Shown: in pieces, positions 38,213-46,903 of the stretch
How positions within the stretch are numbered: position 1 is the stretch's first letter
Layout of the letters: each line of letters opens with the position of its first letter
Assembly (NCBI GenBank): GCA_027005735.1
Contig: JALTLF010000090.1
Coordinates: forward strand, 18,509-65,415
Direction: 5' to 3'
DNA length: 46,907 bases
Source of the DNA: Chromatiales bacterium
Lineage (GTDB): Bacteria; Pseudomonadota; Gammaproteobacteria; CAMYNG01
Made by a program: the position numbers and the translations under genes
The notes under the pieces: generated by a model
Told to the model about the DNA's origin: nothing
The model's database searches: none
What the model saw: only the letters and a program-made list of their open reading frames with translations

Positions 38213-38250
38213 GCGAGCAACGGGGGGCCTCCCTTGTTGCTCGCTGCTTT
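38213..38250 (+). terminator. Probable terminator after leuA
   Basis: GCGAGCAAC at 38213-38221 pairs exactly with GTTGCTCGC at 38236-38244; the intervening GGGGGG and CCTCCC can extend the stem. TGCTTTT follows. It lies 23 bases after the leuA stop. Its GCGAGCAA text also resembles other low-complexity intergenic words of this genome. Confidence 0.55.
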
Positions 38251-38288
38251 TCCTCCAGCATGATGGGGTATAGACAGGATCTTCCATA

Positions 38289-39056
38289 GTGCCTGATATA
38301 TCGGAAAGACAGCGGCAATACCTCGATGCCATGGGGATCGAGGTATGGGTGCCGCGGGATGCGGCGCCCGAAACGGTCGCGAACCCGGTCGCCGCGTCGT
38401 CGTCGGCGCCGCCCGCCGTCGACGCGGACCCCGCCACGCCGGTGGCCACGGGCGGGCCGGATGTGGAGGGCCCCATCCACCGCCTCGACTGGACCGCGCT
38501 GGCGGCGCGCGTGGCGAGCTGTACCCGCTGCGAGCTGCATCGCACTCGCACCCACACGGTCTTCGGCGTCGGCAATCCCGATGCCGACTGGATGATCGTC
38601 GGCGAGGCCCCGGGGGCCGAGGAGGACCGCCAGGGCGAGCCCTTCGTCGGCCGTGCCGGCAAGCTGCTCAACAACATGCTGCGCGCCGTGGGCCTGCAGC
38701 GTGACGAGGTCTATATCGCCAATATCCTCAAGTGCCGTCCGCCGGGCAACCGCGACCCCGAGCCGGCCGAGATGGAGGCCTGCACGCCCTACCTCAATCG
38801 CCAGATCCAGCTGGTCAACCCGCGCCTGATCCTGGCGGTGGGGCGTATCGCCGCCCATTACCTGCTCAAGACCAGCGCCAGCCTGGCCAGCCTGCGCGGC
38901 CAGGTGCACCAGTATGCCGCCACCGGCACGCCGGTTGTGGTAAGTTATCATCCAGCCTACCTGCTGCGCTCGCCGGCGCAGAAGGGCAAGGCCTGGGCCG
39001 ATCTGAAACTGGCGCGACAGCTCGTCGCAGGAAGCAGCAACGACACGGAGTCCTGA
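38289..39056 (+). CDS. Uracil-DNA glycosylase, Fe-S type (family 4/5-like)
   Basis: DNA repair glycosylase removing uracil, 255 residues. Four cysteines (Cys78, 81, 149, 165: CTRC, then ILKCRPP and EACTPY) should bind a [4Fe-4S] cluster. Active-site text is [20 protein letters not shown] near residues 105-124 and [10 protein letters not shown] near the end. An Ala/Pro-rich linker (about residues 25-62) joins an N-terminal short helix ([14 protein letters not shown]) to the core; this bacterial architecture is common beside rimI. The start is GTG at 38289. 2 bases before rimI. Confidence 0.92.
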   Translation: MPDISERQRQYLDAMGIEVWVPRDAAPETVANPVAASSSAPPAVDADPATPVATGGPDVEGPIHRLDWTALAARVASCTRCELHRTRTHTVFGVGNPDADWMIVGEAPGAEEDRQGEPFVGRAGKLLNNMLRAVGLQRDEVYIANILKCRPPGNRDPEPAEMEACTPYLNRQIQLVNPRLILAVGRIAAHYLLKTSASLASLRGQVHQYAATGTPVVVSYHPAYLLRSPAQKGKAWADLKLARQLVAGSSNDTES

Positions 39057-39058
39057 AC

Positions 39059-39526
39059 ATGAGTGCGGTATTTGAACGCGGGCCGGGGCGCCTGCGCGCC
39101 ATGACCCTCGAGGATCTCGATGCCGTCATGGCCATCGAGGTGCGTGCCTATCCCTTCCCCTGGACGCGGGGGATCTTCCGTGACTGCCTGCACGTGGGCT
39201 ACTGTTGCCAGGTGGTGGAATGCGAAGACCGCATCACCGCCTACTGCATCATGTCGGTGGCGGCCGGCGAGGCCCACCTGCTCAACCTGTGCGTCGATCC
39301 CGAGCTGCAGGGCTGCGGCATCGGCAGCGAACTGCTGGAACGCATGGCGGACATCGCCCGCCGGCACCATGCCGATACCCTGCTGCTGGAAGTCCGTCCC
39401 TCCAATACCACGGCGGTGTCCCTGTATCGCAAGCGGGGCTTCAACGAGGTGGGGCTGCGGCGTGCCTACTACCCCGACGAGGACGGCAAACGCGAGGACG
39501 CGCTGATCATGGCGCGCGCCCTGTAG
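39059..39526 (+). CDS. rimI: Ribosomal protein S18 alanine N-acetyltransferase
   Basis: GNAT acetyltransferase, 155 residues, that acetylates the N-terminal alanine of ribosomal protein S18. LRAMTLEDLDAVMAIEVRAYPFPWTRGIF is seen at the N-terminus, the acetyl-CoA loop is LQGCGIGSELLERM, and NTTAVSLYRKRGFNEVGLRR closes the fold. The start is the ATG at 39059, two bases after the glycosylase stop; an earlier frame is a shadow of the glycosylase gene. Confidence 0.93.
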   Translation: MSAVFERGPGRLRAMTLEDLDAVMAIEVRAYPFPWTRGIFRDCLHVGYCCQVVECEDRITAYCIMSVAAGEAHLLNLCVDPELQGCGIGSELLERMADIARRHHADTLLLEVRPSNTTAVSLYRKRGFNEVGLRRAYYPDEDGKREDALIMARAL

Positions 39527-39545
39527 CGGGAGGGAGATGGCCGTC

Positions 39546-41360
39546 ATGACGACTCCCGCCGCCACGCAGACGTCTGCTGCCTCCACCGCCGGCGGCGCCC
39601 GCAATACCATCAGCCTGATCAGCGCCGCCGGCGTGGAGGTGGAGGAGGAGATCGCCGGCCTCGGTTCCCGCAGCCTGGCCTTCATCATCGACTGGCACCT
39701 GCGTATCCTGCTGGCCCTTGGCTGGGCCCTGCTGGTGATCGCCATCGTCGGCGGCGGTATCGACCGCGCGGCCTTCGACGCGGCCTTCGAGACCGAGGAC
39801 TCGCGCAAGCTGGTGTTCTACGCGGGGCTCCTGCCCGCCAGCCTGTTCTACTTTTTCTACCATCCCGTGCTGGAGATCCTCATGCGCGGGCGCACGCCGG
39901 GCAAGCGCTGGATGAGAATACGCATCGTCGGCAACGACGGCCTCGCCCCCAGCGCCGGCGCCATCCTGATCCGTAACGTCTTTCGCATCGTGGACTCGAT
40001 GCCCAACTTCTACATGCTCGGCCTGCTGGTGGCCATGATCAATCGCCAGCATTGTCGTATCGGTGACATGGCGGCTGGCACGGTGCTGGTATTCACGCCG
40101 CTGGGCAAGGGGCTGGACTGGGTGCCGGGCGAGGAGCACGAAGGCCTGGATCCCCGCGATCTCGACGTGGCGCAGGAACTGCTGGCCCGCTGGCCGGGGC
40201 TGATGCGCAAGGCGCGCATGGAACTGGCCGAGCGACTGCTGGCGAAACTGGGTCAGTCCTTGCCCGATGGCGACATGGAGGAACGCCAGCGCGACAGGGC
40301 CCTGCACCGTGCCCTGCGGGACCTGCTCGCCGGCAAGCACGGCAGGCCCGCGGAGGCCCCCGTGGCCAATGCCGAGGCGCGCGCCCTGAGCGCCTGGTTG
40401 CGCAAACAGGCGGAACACTGGCGGCGTATCGATGCCCTGCTGGAGCGCCAGAAGGGCCGCCGCGACAGCGATGACAGCGAGGCGCGCGAACTGGTCGCCG
40501 CCTTCCGCAGCCTGTCTCGTCACCTCTCGCTGGCGCGGCGCAATCTCGCCGAGACCCGCATCCGCCGTTACCTGGAGATCCTGTTCGCGCGCTCTTACGA
40601 CGCCATCTACCAGGCGCCCATCTATCTGTGGGGCGAGATGGTGCGTCTCTTCCGTTACGATATCCCCGAGGCCATGTACGCGCTGCGCCGCCCGCTGGCC
40701 TTCAGCACCCTGGTCTTCGTCGGCAGCGGCCTCATGGGCTGGTGGCTGGTGGACACCTATCCCGAACTGGCCTCCCTGTTCGCCTCGGAACAGATGATCA
40801 ACGAGGTACAGCAGGGCCGCCTGTGGACCGATGACCTGCTCAACGTCGTGCCCTCCTCGGTACTGTCGGTGGGGATCATGACCAACAATATCACCGTGAC
40901 CATCATGGCCTTCGTTTTCGGGATCATCTATGGCTTCGGCACCATCTACATCCTCGGCAACAACGGCCTCATGCTGGGTGGGATCTTCGCCTTTACCAAT
41001 CACTACGGCATGGCCGACCGGCTGTTCGAATTCGTCATCGCCCACGGCATGGTGGAACTCAGTGTCATCGTGCTCGCCGGCGCCGCCGGCATGAAGATGG
41101 GCGAGGCCCTCATCCGCCCCGGTAACCGCACACGCCAGGAGGCCTTCCAGCAGGCCGTCGGTCTGGCGGGCAAGCTGGTGACCGTGGGCGCCTTCCTGCT
41201 GGTGGGTGCGGGCCTCATCGAGGGCTATGTCTCCCCCGACCCGGCATTCAGCCTGCAGCAGCGGGTACTCATCGGCAGCGCCTACTGGATCTTCATGATC
41301 CTGCTGCTTTCCGGGCGCCTGTGGTCGCCGCGGCGTCGAACCAGTCCCGCGGCGGCATGA
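39546..41360 (+). CDS. RDD domain-SpoIIM (DUF95) fusion membrane protein
   Basis: Membrane protein, 604 residues. Residues about 36-190 form an RDD domain (AGLGSRSLAFIIDWHLRILL, RGRTPGKRWMRIRIVGNDG). A charged cytosolic helical middle (about 205-350) follows. Residues about 360-590 are SpoIIM/DUF95-like, with RRPLAFSTLVFVGSGLMGWW, TNNITVTIMAFVFG at 447-460, GNNGLMLGGIFAF and HGMVELSVIVLAGAAG. RDD and SpoIIM proteins are usually separate partners of MoxR/DUF58 clusters; here they are one chain facing such a cluster on the other strand. The ATG at 39546 is nine bases from GGGAGGGAG; ATG 39537 is nearer than usual. Function unknown. Confidence 0.85.
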   Translation: MTTPAATQTSAASTAGGARNTISLISAAGVEVEEEIAGLGSRSLAFIIDWHLRILLALGWALLVIAIVGGGIDRAAFDAAFETEDSRKLVFYAGLLPASLFYFFYHPVLEILMRGRTPGKRWMRIRIVGNDGLAPSAGAILIRNVFRIVDSMPNFYMLGLLVAMINRQHCRIGDMAAGTVLVFTPLGKGLDWVPGEEHEGLDPRDLDVAQELLARWPGLMRKARMELAERLLAKLGQSLPDGDMEERQRDRALHRALRDLLAGKHGRPAEAPVANAEARALSAWLRKQAEHWRRIDALLERQKGRRDSDDSEARELVAAFRSLSRHLSLARRNLAETRIRRYLEILFARSYDAIYQAPIYLWGEMVRLFRYDIPEAMYALRRPLAFSTLVFVGSGLMGWWLVDTYPELASLFASEQMINEVQQGRLWTDDLLNVVPSSVLSVGIMTNNITVTIMAFVFGIIYGFGTIYILGNNGLMLGGIFAFTNHYGMADRLFEFVIAHGMVELSVIVLAGAAGMKMGEALIRPGNRTRQEAFQQAVGLAGKLVTVGAFLLVGAGLIEGYVSPDPAFSLQQRVLIGSAYWIFMILLLSGRLWSPRRRTSPAAA

Positions 41361-41959
41361 GGACCGGCATGCGACGCCGCCTGCGGGCCGGGACAGTGAT
41401 GGCCCTGTGCCTTTTCCTCGGCGCCTGTGTCGCGGTGCAGGGTCAACTGGCGGGCGGACGCTATACCACCCCGGACGGGCAGTTCAGCGTGGCCATCCCC
41501 GCCGTGCCGCGCCTTGGCCTGGAAGACGGCGGCAGCGGTTCGCGGCGCTACGTGGATTTCTTCTCCGGGCCCGGTTACTGGTACCCCCACGGCCAGTACT
41601 CCGTGGAGTGGATACGCCTGGACGAGGCGCCGGACACCGCGCGCGCCTTTCTCGCCATGGCGAAGCAGTTCGTGCCGGCTTACCTGGCGCAGAACTACGG
41701 TGGCACTTTCCGCCTGCTCAGGGCTTCGCGCACGAGGGTCGGCGCGAAGCCGGCATGGCGCTTCGTGGCACTGGGTCAGGTGGAGGGACGAGCGGCGGTG
41801 TGGGTCGGCACCCTGCTCGATTTTGGCGACACCCTGGTGGCGGCCAACCTGATCTATCCCGTCGATGCGGCGCAAGTGCAAGGCCCCGCGCCCGCCGCGG
41901 AACTCTATCCCCGGGCCGATTACGAGTCCTTCGTCAACTCCATACAACGCAAGAAATAG
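41357..41959 (+). CDS. Lipoprotein of unknown function
   Basis: Predicted lipoprotein, 200 residues. An Arg-rich start and hydrophobic MALCLFLGAC give a lipobox (Cys about 20). The mature text GRYTTPDGQFSVAIPAVPRL and SRRYVDFFSGPGYWYPHGQY, YSVEWIRLDEAPDTARAFLA, suggests a compact beta/alpha domain of the DcrB/PsbP kind, but I do not recognise a named family. The ATG overlaps the RDD-SpoIIM stop (ATGA), so it is co-translated. The gene ends 15 bases before the tandem repeat region. Confidence 0.75.
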   Translation: MRTGMRRRLRAGTVMALCLFLGACVAVQGQLAGGRYTTPDGQFSVAIPAVPRLGLEDGGSGSRRYVDFFSGPGYWYPHGQYSVEWIRLDEAPDTARAFLAMAKQFVPAYLAQNYGGTFRLLRASRTRVGAKPAWRFVALGQVEGRAAVWVGTLLDFGDTLVAANLIYPVDAAQVQGPAPAAELYPRADYESFVNSIQRKK

Positions 41960-41973
41960 TTTTTTTTACCACA

Positions 41974-42208
41974 GAGGACACAGAGAAAGAATACAAGTCT
42001 CTAACCGCGAAGGACGCAAAGATACGCAACGTAAAACATCGTTTTTTTCCTTCGCGTTCTTTTGTGAGCTTTGCGGTGTTTTTTGCAGGCTATGCGCAAC
42101 CCCCCGGTAGGGATGTCTCTGGATAGCGGGGCTTCGCCATGCTTTGCTTGGCTGCGCCGGAAATGTTGATGGCTTGTTTCTCCGTGATCTCTGTGTGCTC
42201 TGTGGTTA
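41974..42208. repeat. Repeat unit, copy 1
   Basis: Starts GAGGACACAGAGAAAGAATA, then CTAACCGCGAAGGACGCAAA (third end-type) and ends CTCTGTGTGCTCTGTGGTTA. Inside are CTTCGCGTTC and CTTTGCGGTG, which are inverted forms of the CCGCGAAGGACGC end, and GGCTTCGCCATGCTTTGC. Copy 2 matches almost base for base, with one internal deletion of about ten bases. Confidence 0.85.
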
Positions 42209-42332
42209 GTTCCTTGTAAACAGATTTTCTAATCACAGCGCACGCGGATGACTGCCGGGAGGAGGTGAGACCAGAGGTCGAGGGGCTGGCCTGGGTCATG
42301 CAGGAGTTTGAGCGACGCAGGAGGCCAATGTC
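42209..42332. other. Spacer between the two repeat copies
   Basis: 124 bases unlike the repeats. On the plus strand one frame is open from about 42242 into copy 2 (DCREEVRPEVEGLAWVMQEF, then ERRRRPM), without a start codon near the left end. It might be the tail of a lost gene or chance; no family was recognised. Confidence 0.35.
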
Positions 42333-42558
42333 GAGGACACAGATAAGGAATACAAGTCTCTAACCGCGAAGGACGCAAAGATACGCAATGTAAAACATCG
42401 TTTTTATCCTTCGCGTTCCTTTGCGGTGATTTTTTTGCAGACTCTGCGCAACCCCGGTAGGAAAGTCTCTGGCTTGCGGGGTTTCGCCATGCTTTGCATG
42501 GCTGCACCGGAAATGTTGATGGCTTGTTTCTCCGTGATCTCTGTGTGCTCTGTGGTTA
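42333..42558. repeat. Repeat unit, copy 2
   Basis: GAGGACACAGATAAGGAATA, then the same CTAACCGCGAAGGACGCAAA, AAAACATCGTTTTT and GGAAATGTTGATGGCTTGTT words in the same order and direction as copy 1, ending at CTCTGTGGTTA, 16 bases before the DUF58 stop codon. Direct repetition suggests tandem duplication or insertion of one element into another. Confidence 0.85.
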
Positions 42559-42574
42559 TCCCCCTGATTCCATA

Positions 42575-43873
42575 CTAAATCCGGTGGCGGGCGCGCAGCT
42601 GGTCGTAGCTGCCGAGGATGGCTGCGTCGAGCCGCTCGGCGCTGGCCATGACGACGGGGACGCCGAGATGTTCCAGTTGCAGGCGGGTGTGTTGCCATTC
42701 CTGTACCGTTTCCAGCGCGGCGAGGCTGCGGTAGGGATCGAGCCAGTTGCGCGCCGGCATGGCCTGCATGCCCAGGGTCTCGTCGTCGAGGATGCTCGCC
42801 ACCAGGGGCAGGTGGCGGGGGCGCAGCATGCGCACTGCCTGGACCAGCTGGCCGCTGCCATCGGCATCGTCGAGATCGGTGAGGAACACCACCAGGCTGC
42901 GGTGATGGATCAGCTGGCGGACTTCCATGACGGCGGTCAGGGGGTTGGACTCCTGGCGTTGCGGGCGCAGTTCTTCCAGGCGGGCGCGCAGGGTGCGCAG
43001 ACCCAGGTGGCCGCGCTGCTGGCGCGCCACATGGATGACGCGGTCGGAAAAGTTGACCAGGCTGACGGTGTCGCCATTGAAGAGGGCCTTTTCGGCAAGG
43101 CGCGCGGCGACGTTGGTGTAGTGGCCGAGGCGCGTCATGAGCCCGGCCTGCATGGCGCTGGTGCGGCCCGCGTCCACGGCGATGACCACTTCCAGGTGCT
43201 GATCCTCGGTCATCAGGCGTACCGTGGTACGCCCGCTGCGCGCCGTGGCCTTCCAGTCGATGCGGTGCAGGGGATCGCCGGGCTGGTAGTCGCGCAGGCC
43301 GAGCAGTTCCTGGCCGCTGCCCGTGGCGAGGCGGTTGGTTTCGCCGCCTCCCTGCTGGCTGGCGAGATAGAATTCGTGTTCGTGCAGGCGGTCGGGGATG
43401 ATCCGCGTCTCGGCGGGCACGCTGAAGTCACGCGGCCACCAGGCAAAGCCGAAGCGGCCGCGCACACGCGCGCGTACCGCGTCGAGCCGGAGGACGCCGG
43501 GCTCCACCGGCGTCAGTGACCAGCTCACCGTGGCCTCGCCGCCGGCGGCCAGGCGCGTGCGCCGCAGTTCGGGATCCTCGGCGATGGCGGCGGGCAGGAC
43601 GTCGAGGAGTTCCATTTGCGGTCCCCAGGCGTCGGCGTTGTGGATCACCAGGCGGCTCTGGAAGGCGCGGCCCAGGAAGATCTGCCCGGGCAGCTCGCGG
43701 CGCAGGCTCAGTGGCTGGCGTCGCGCCGTGTGGCGCTCCAGCCACAGCAGGATGATCACCGCTGCGGCGGGCAACTTCCACAGGCCGGCATAGATCGCCG
43801 GCCCCCACTCGCCGATGACGCCGAGGGCGACGATGAATACCGCCAGGGTATAACTGCGGGCGGTGAGGTTCAT
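42575..43873 (-). CDS. DUF58 domain protein (MoxR partner)
   Basis: Membrane-anchored protein, 432 residues. Two hydrophobic segments (about residues 8-44) are followed by the DUF58 core: LRDYQPGDPLHRIDWKATAR at about residue 225 is the family signature, then a von Willebrand A-like domain beginning VVIAVDAGRTSAM. The metal-ion site D-x-S-x-S is only partly kept (DAGRTS). The start is the ATG at 43873 overlapping the MoxR stop; the long open frame upstream is a shadow of moxR. Proteins of this kind are thought to be client-binding partners of MoxR ATPases. Confidence 0.9.
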   Translation of the reverse strand: MNLTARSYTLAVFIVALGVIGEWGPAIYAGLWKLPAAAVIILLWLERHTARRQPLSLRRELPGQIFLGRAFQSRLVIHNADAWGPQMELLDVLPAAIAEDPELRRTRLAAGGEATVSWSLTPVEPGVLRLDAVRARVRGRFGFAWWPRDFSVPAETRIIPDRLHEHEFYLASQQGGGETNRLATGSGQELLGLRDYQPGDPLHRIDWKATARSGRTTVRLMTEDQHLEVVIAVDAGRTSAMQAGLMTRLGHYTNVAARLAEKALFNGDTVSLVNFSDRVIHVARQQRGHLGLRTLRARLEELRPQRQESNPLTAVMEVRQLIHHRSLVVFLTDLDDADGSGQLVQAVRMLRPRHLPLVASILDDETLGMQAMPARNWLDPYRSLAALETVQEWQHTRLQLEHLGVPVVMASAERLDAAILGSYDQLRARHRI

Positions 43874-44820
43874 TCGCGCGGGATACTCACCTGGTCGAGG
43901 AGATTGGCGAGGATGTCGCCGGCCTCGATGCCTTCCAGCGCGGCATCGGGGGTCAGCATCAGGCGATGCGCGAGTACCGGTTCGATCATGGCGCGCACGT
44001 CGTCCGGGGCGACGAAGCCGTTGCCGTTGAGCGCGGCCCGCACACGCGCGCAACGCATGAGACCCAGTACGCCGCGGGTGGAGAGGCCGAGACTGACGCG
44101 CGGGTGGGTGCGCGAGGCCGAGGCCAGTTCCACGCAATAGGCATAGACATTGTCGGCGATGTGTACCTCGCTGACCTGCTGGCGCGCCTCTTCCAGCAGG
44201 TCGCCGGCCAGGGGCGTCAGCGTGACGTCCGCGCGATGGCCGCCGCTGGGTCGGTCATAGGTCTTGAGCACCTGGATCTCGTGTGCCTTGTCGGGGTAGC
44301 CCAGCCGAATCTGCAGGAGAAAGCGATCCAGTTGTGACTCGGGCAGGGGGTAGGTGCCCTCGAAATCGGCCGGGTTCTGCGAGGCGAGGACGAGGAAGTT
44401 CGCCGGTAATTCGTAGCTGCTGCGGTCGATGGTGACACGGCGTTCTTCCATGGTTTCCAGCAGGGCCGACTGGGTCTTGGGCCCGGTGCGGTTGATTTCG
44501 TCCACCAGCAGGACGTCGGCGAACACCGGCCCGGGAATGAGCTCGAACTCGTCGCGTCCGCTGCGGTATACATGGATGCCGGTGATATCCGCGGGCATCA
44601 GATCCGAAGTGCACTGGATGCGCTTGAACCTGCCGCCGATGACGGTGGCGAAGTTCTTCGCCATGAGGGTCTTGCCCAGGCCGGGTACGCCTTCAATCAG
44701 GACATGCCCCCCGGCGATGAGGGCGATGACAAGCTGTTCGATGGCGTCTTCCATGCCAAAGATCACCTTGTTCATTTCGGTCTGGACATGCTGGCCCAGT
44801 GCTTGCGCGGCATTGCTCAT
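43870..44820 (-). CDS. MoxR-family AAA+ ATPase
   Basis: Cytosolic AAA+ ATPase, 316 residues. Walker A GVPGLGKT is at about residues 44-51 and Walker B VLLVDEINR near 104-112. RIQCTSDLMPADITG and the sensor region NPADFEGTYPLPESQLDRF are MoxR hallmarks, followed by a small helical domain with GLSTRGVLGLMRCARVRA. MoxR proteins act as chaperone-like ATPases with DUF58/VWA partners. The ATG at 44820 overlaps the DUF4350 stop (ATGA), and the stop overlaps DUF58. Part of DUF4129-DUF4350-MoxR-DUF58. Confidence 0.93.
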   Translation of the reverse strand: MSNAAQALGQHVQTEMNKVIFGMEDAIEQLVIALIAGGHVLIEGVPGLGKTLMAKNFATVIGGRFKRIQCTSDLMPADITGIHVYRSGRDEFELIPGPVFADVLLVDEINRTGPKTQSALLETMEERRVTIDRSSYELPANFLVLASQNPADFEGTYPLPESQLDRFLLQIRLGYPDKAHEIQVLKTYDRPSGGHRADVTLTPLAGDLLEEARQQVSEVHIADNVYAYCVELASASRTHPRVSLGLSTRGVLGLMRCARVRAALNGNGFVAPDDVRAMIEPVLAHRLMLTPDAALEGIEAGDILANLLDQVSIPRE

Positions 44821-46184
44821 GACATTGCTTCCCTTAGTCGGTACATCAGGTTGTTGAGTTTGATGAGATTGATACGCTTGTTGGCGACGGCGCGTTCATG
44901 GAACCTGCGTAACTGCGCGGCGTCGCCGGGTTCTACCTTCGCCTGCCGTTCGATGAATTCCCATACCGGTTGACCATTCTGTGGCAGGCCCAGCCGGCGG
45001 CGCAACTGGTTGAAGAAATGGTGCAGCAGGCGCCGCGCGGCAGCGGCGCGGGTCAGGCGGCGGGCAAGGAAACCGCCCACGGCCTCCACGTGGCTGGCGA
45101 GGCGCAGCATGGCGTTGCGGCGGCGTCGCACCAGCATGCGGTTGGAGTGCCCGATGATGTAGATGACCCACAGGGCGAAGAGGAAGCCCAGCGTGCGGTA
45201 GAGGCGCGGATCGCTCCAGAAGGCATCCGGATCGTAGAGACTGGCGAGCCCCTGGTGGGTGTCATCGAAGATCACGTAGCCCCGACCGCGCGTAGTGTAG
45301 TTGACGAGATTGAGCAGCAGGCGGGCATTGTCGGCCCGGCCCAGTCGCGCATTGTTGAAGACGCTGACATGCCGGCTGATGAGGATACTGCCCTCGCCGT
45401 AGCGGTACTGCCACAGGGCCGGTGCGCCGCTTTCGCTCTCGCGCATCAGCACCAGTCCGCTGCGGGGGCCGCCGCGGCCGCGAAACTTTACCCATTCGGT
45501 ATGACCCGGTACCCGCTCCACCGCCACCGCGCGAATATCGCGCATGAGGGGATGCCGCCTGTTGCGGGGTTCCAGGGTAACCTCCACGGGCGGGGCATTT
45601 CCCTCGGGGTCGAGCGTCGCCTGGAGTTGGCGCAGCGCCGCGGCTGCCCCCTCGTCCCCAACATCTTCCTCGTCGCCGGCCGGGGCATCGTCGGTCACTG
45701 GCGGGGAAGCAGGTCCCGTGCGATTTTTGCTCGGATCCGCTGTTTCATCGCTGAAGCGCAACTCCAGTGCGGAAAAGGGCTGGTAGAAATAGAAGCGTCC
45801 CCGTGTCTTTCCCACCCACTCCGGCCAGTCGGCGAAGGCCGCGAGCAGCAGGACATGGTTGCCGCGGCGCACCCATTCGCGCAATTGTTCCCCTTCCAGG
45901 TGACGAATGGCCATGCGCTGGGGCACGCTGATCACCAGCAGGTTGCCGGTCTCCGGCAGGTCGAGGTTTTCCACCAGGGTGTCGTAGCGCTCGCGCAGGG
46001 GCAGGACCGGGACGTGGAGGCGCTTCAACCAGTCGTGCGCCACGGCGAGACCGTGGTCGCCGCGATCCACGCTCGTCGGCAGGGAGACGGGTTTCTCCTC
46101 GCGTGGCGCCGCCGGCAGCATGAGGACCACCACGAACAGCAGGGTCCCCAGCGCCGCGAACAGGGTGAGAAGGCGTTCCTTCAT
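44817..46184 (-). CDS. DUF4350 membrane protein
   Basis: 455 residues. An N-terminal membrane segment (about residues 7-25) precedes an extracytoplasmic alpha/beta domain with LAVAHDWLKRLHVPVLPLRE and ISVPQRMAIRHLEGEQLREW, DUF4350's glutamine-amidotransferase-like fold. An acidic low-complexity insertion (about residues 148-180) follows. A second membrane segment (LYRTLGFLFALWVIYIIGHS, near residue 335) and a cytosolic tail (about 360-455) close the protein. Start and stop overlap its neighbours. Function unknown; found with MoxR, DUF58 and DUF4129. Confidence 0.85.
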   Translation of the reverse strand: MKERLLTLFAALGTLLFVVVLMLPAAPREEKPVSLPTSVDRGDHGLAVAHDWLKRLHVPVLPLRERYDTLVENLDLPETGNLLVISVPQRMAIRHLEGEQLREWVRRGNHVLLLAAFADWPEWVGKTRGRFYFYQPFSALELRFSDETADPSKNRTGPASPPVTDDAPAGDEEDVGDEGAAAALRQLQATLDPEGNAPPVEVTLEPRNRRHPLMRDIRAVAVERVPGHTEWVKFRGRGGPRSGLVLMRESESGAPALWQYRYGEGSILISRHVSVFNNARLGRADNARLLLNLVNYTTRGRGYVIFDDTHQGLASLYDPDAFWSDPRLYRTLGFLFALWVIYIIGHSNRMLVRRRRNAMLRLASHVEAVGGFLARRLTRAAAARRLLHHFFNQLRRRLGLPQNGQPVWEFIERQAKVEPGDAAQLRRFHERAVANKRINLIKLNNLMYRLREAMS

Positions 46185-46903
46185 GCCTCGGTCTCCTGTT
46201 CACAGCGGCGCACTACCGCTTCCATGGTCTGGAGGGCGGTCTCGTCCGGCTGCCAGGGACTGTAGAGGACACGATCGGCGATGTCGGCCAGTTGCCTGAA
46301 ACCCGTGGCGCAAGGCGAGGAACGGCTCTCGAGCTGGTGGGCGATCTCCCGGTTGGTGCGGCTGGCGCTATGGGTAATGGTACCGCCGCGTGTCAGCGCC
46401 TCCAGGGCGTGGCGCAGAAGGGCGATGGCGCGTTCCCGTGGCGGCAGCGTCGCCCGTGTTTCCCGCGACGCGCGCGCGCGGGATCCCCGCTGCCGTCGGC
46501 GGCGAGCGAACAGGCGCGTGGCGCGGTAGCGCAGACGCCTCCACAGGCCGATGCTGCCGCCGGCGCGTAATTCGTTGAAGACGACGAACAGCGCAAAGGC
46601 GATCAGTAGAACGACCGAGATCTTCAGGATGAGATCCCAGGTTTCCTCGGAGAGTCCCAGCGCCTCGAACCAGTCTGCAATGGGCCTGACCGTGTCCGGA
46701 TCGGTATCGCCAAGGAGCGAGCGAAGCCACTCGTCGAAGCGCTCGAAGAGCGAGGGCTCTTTTGCGGGAGCCTCTTCTACCGGCTCGTAGCTGGCGGCGA
46801 TGACTTCCTCGAGCATGCCGCGGTCGAAGCGCCCGGTCCTGTCCGGGCCGGTGCGAAAGCTCTCCAGCGCCTGGCGGAGATCCTGTAGTTGCGCCAGCGA
46901 CAT
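46181..46903 (-). CDS. DUF4129-type membrane protein
   Basis: 240 residues with one central membrane segment (LILKISVVLLIAFALFVVFN, about residues 89-110). An acidic N-terminal part holds WFEALGLSEETW, and the C-terminal cytosolic part has an Arg-rich stretch followed by a helical domain (RERAIALLRHALEALTRGGT, with ASRTNREIAHQL), the DUF4129 region seen C-terminal in some transglutaminase-like proteins. The ATG at 46903 lies 4 bases from the window edge, so an upstream extension cannot be excluded. Overlaps DUF4350 by 4 bases. Confidence 0.8.
   Translation of the reverse strand: MSLAQLQDLRQALESFRTGPDRTGRFDRGMLEEVIAASYEPVEEAPAKEPSLFERFDEWLRSLLGDTDPDTVRPIADWFEALGLSEETWDLILKISVVLLIAFALFVVFNELRAGGSIGLWRRLRYRATRLFARRRRQRGSRARASRETRATLPPRERAIALLRHALEALTRGGTITHSASRTNREIAHQLESRSSPCATGFRQLADIADRVLYSPWQPDETALQTMEAVVRRCEQETEA

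Larger units (their letters stand above)
41960..42574. other. Gene-free repeat region between convergent operons
   Basis: The 615 bases between the lipoprotein stop and the DUF58 stop are nearly filled by two copies of one repeat unit (41974-42208 and 42333-42558), a left-end TTTTACCACAGAGG at 41966-41973 and a 124-base spacer. The first 14 bases read A/T-rich (AGTTTTTTTTACC). Confidence 0.8.

Noticed and set aside
42575-46903. MoxR cluster as a phage-defence system
   Set aside because: No nuclease, toxin or sensor domain is visible; the members fit a membrane-chaperone type set better.
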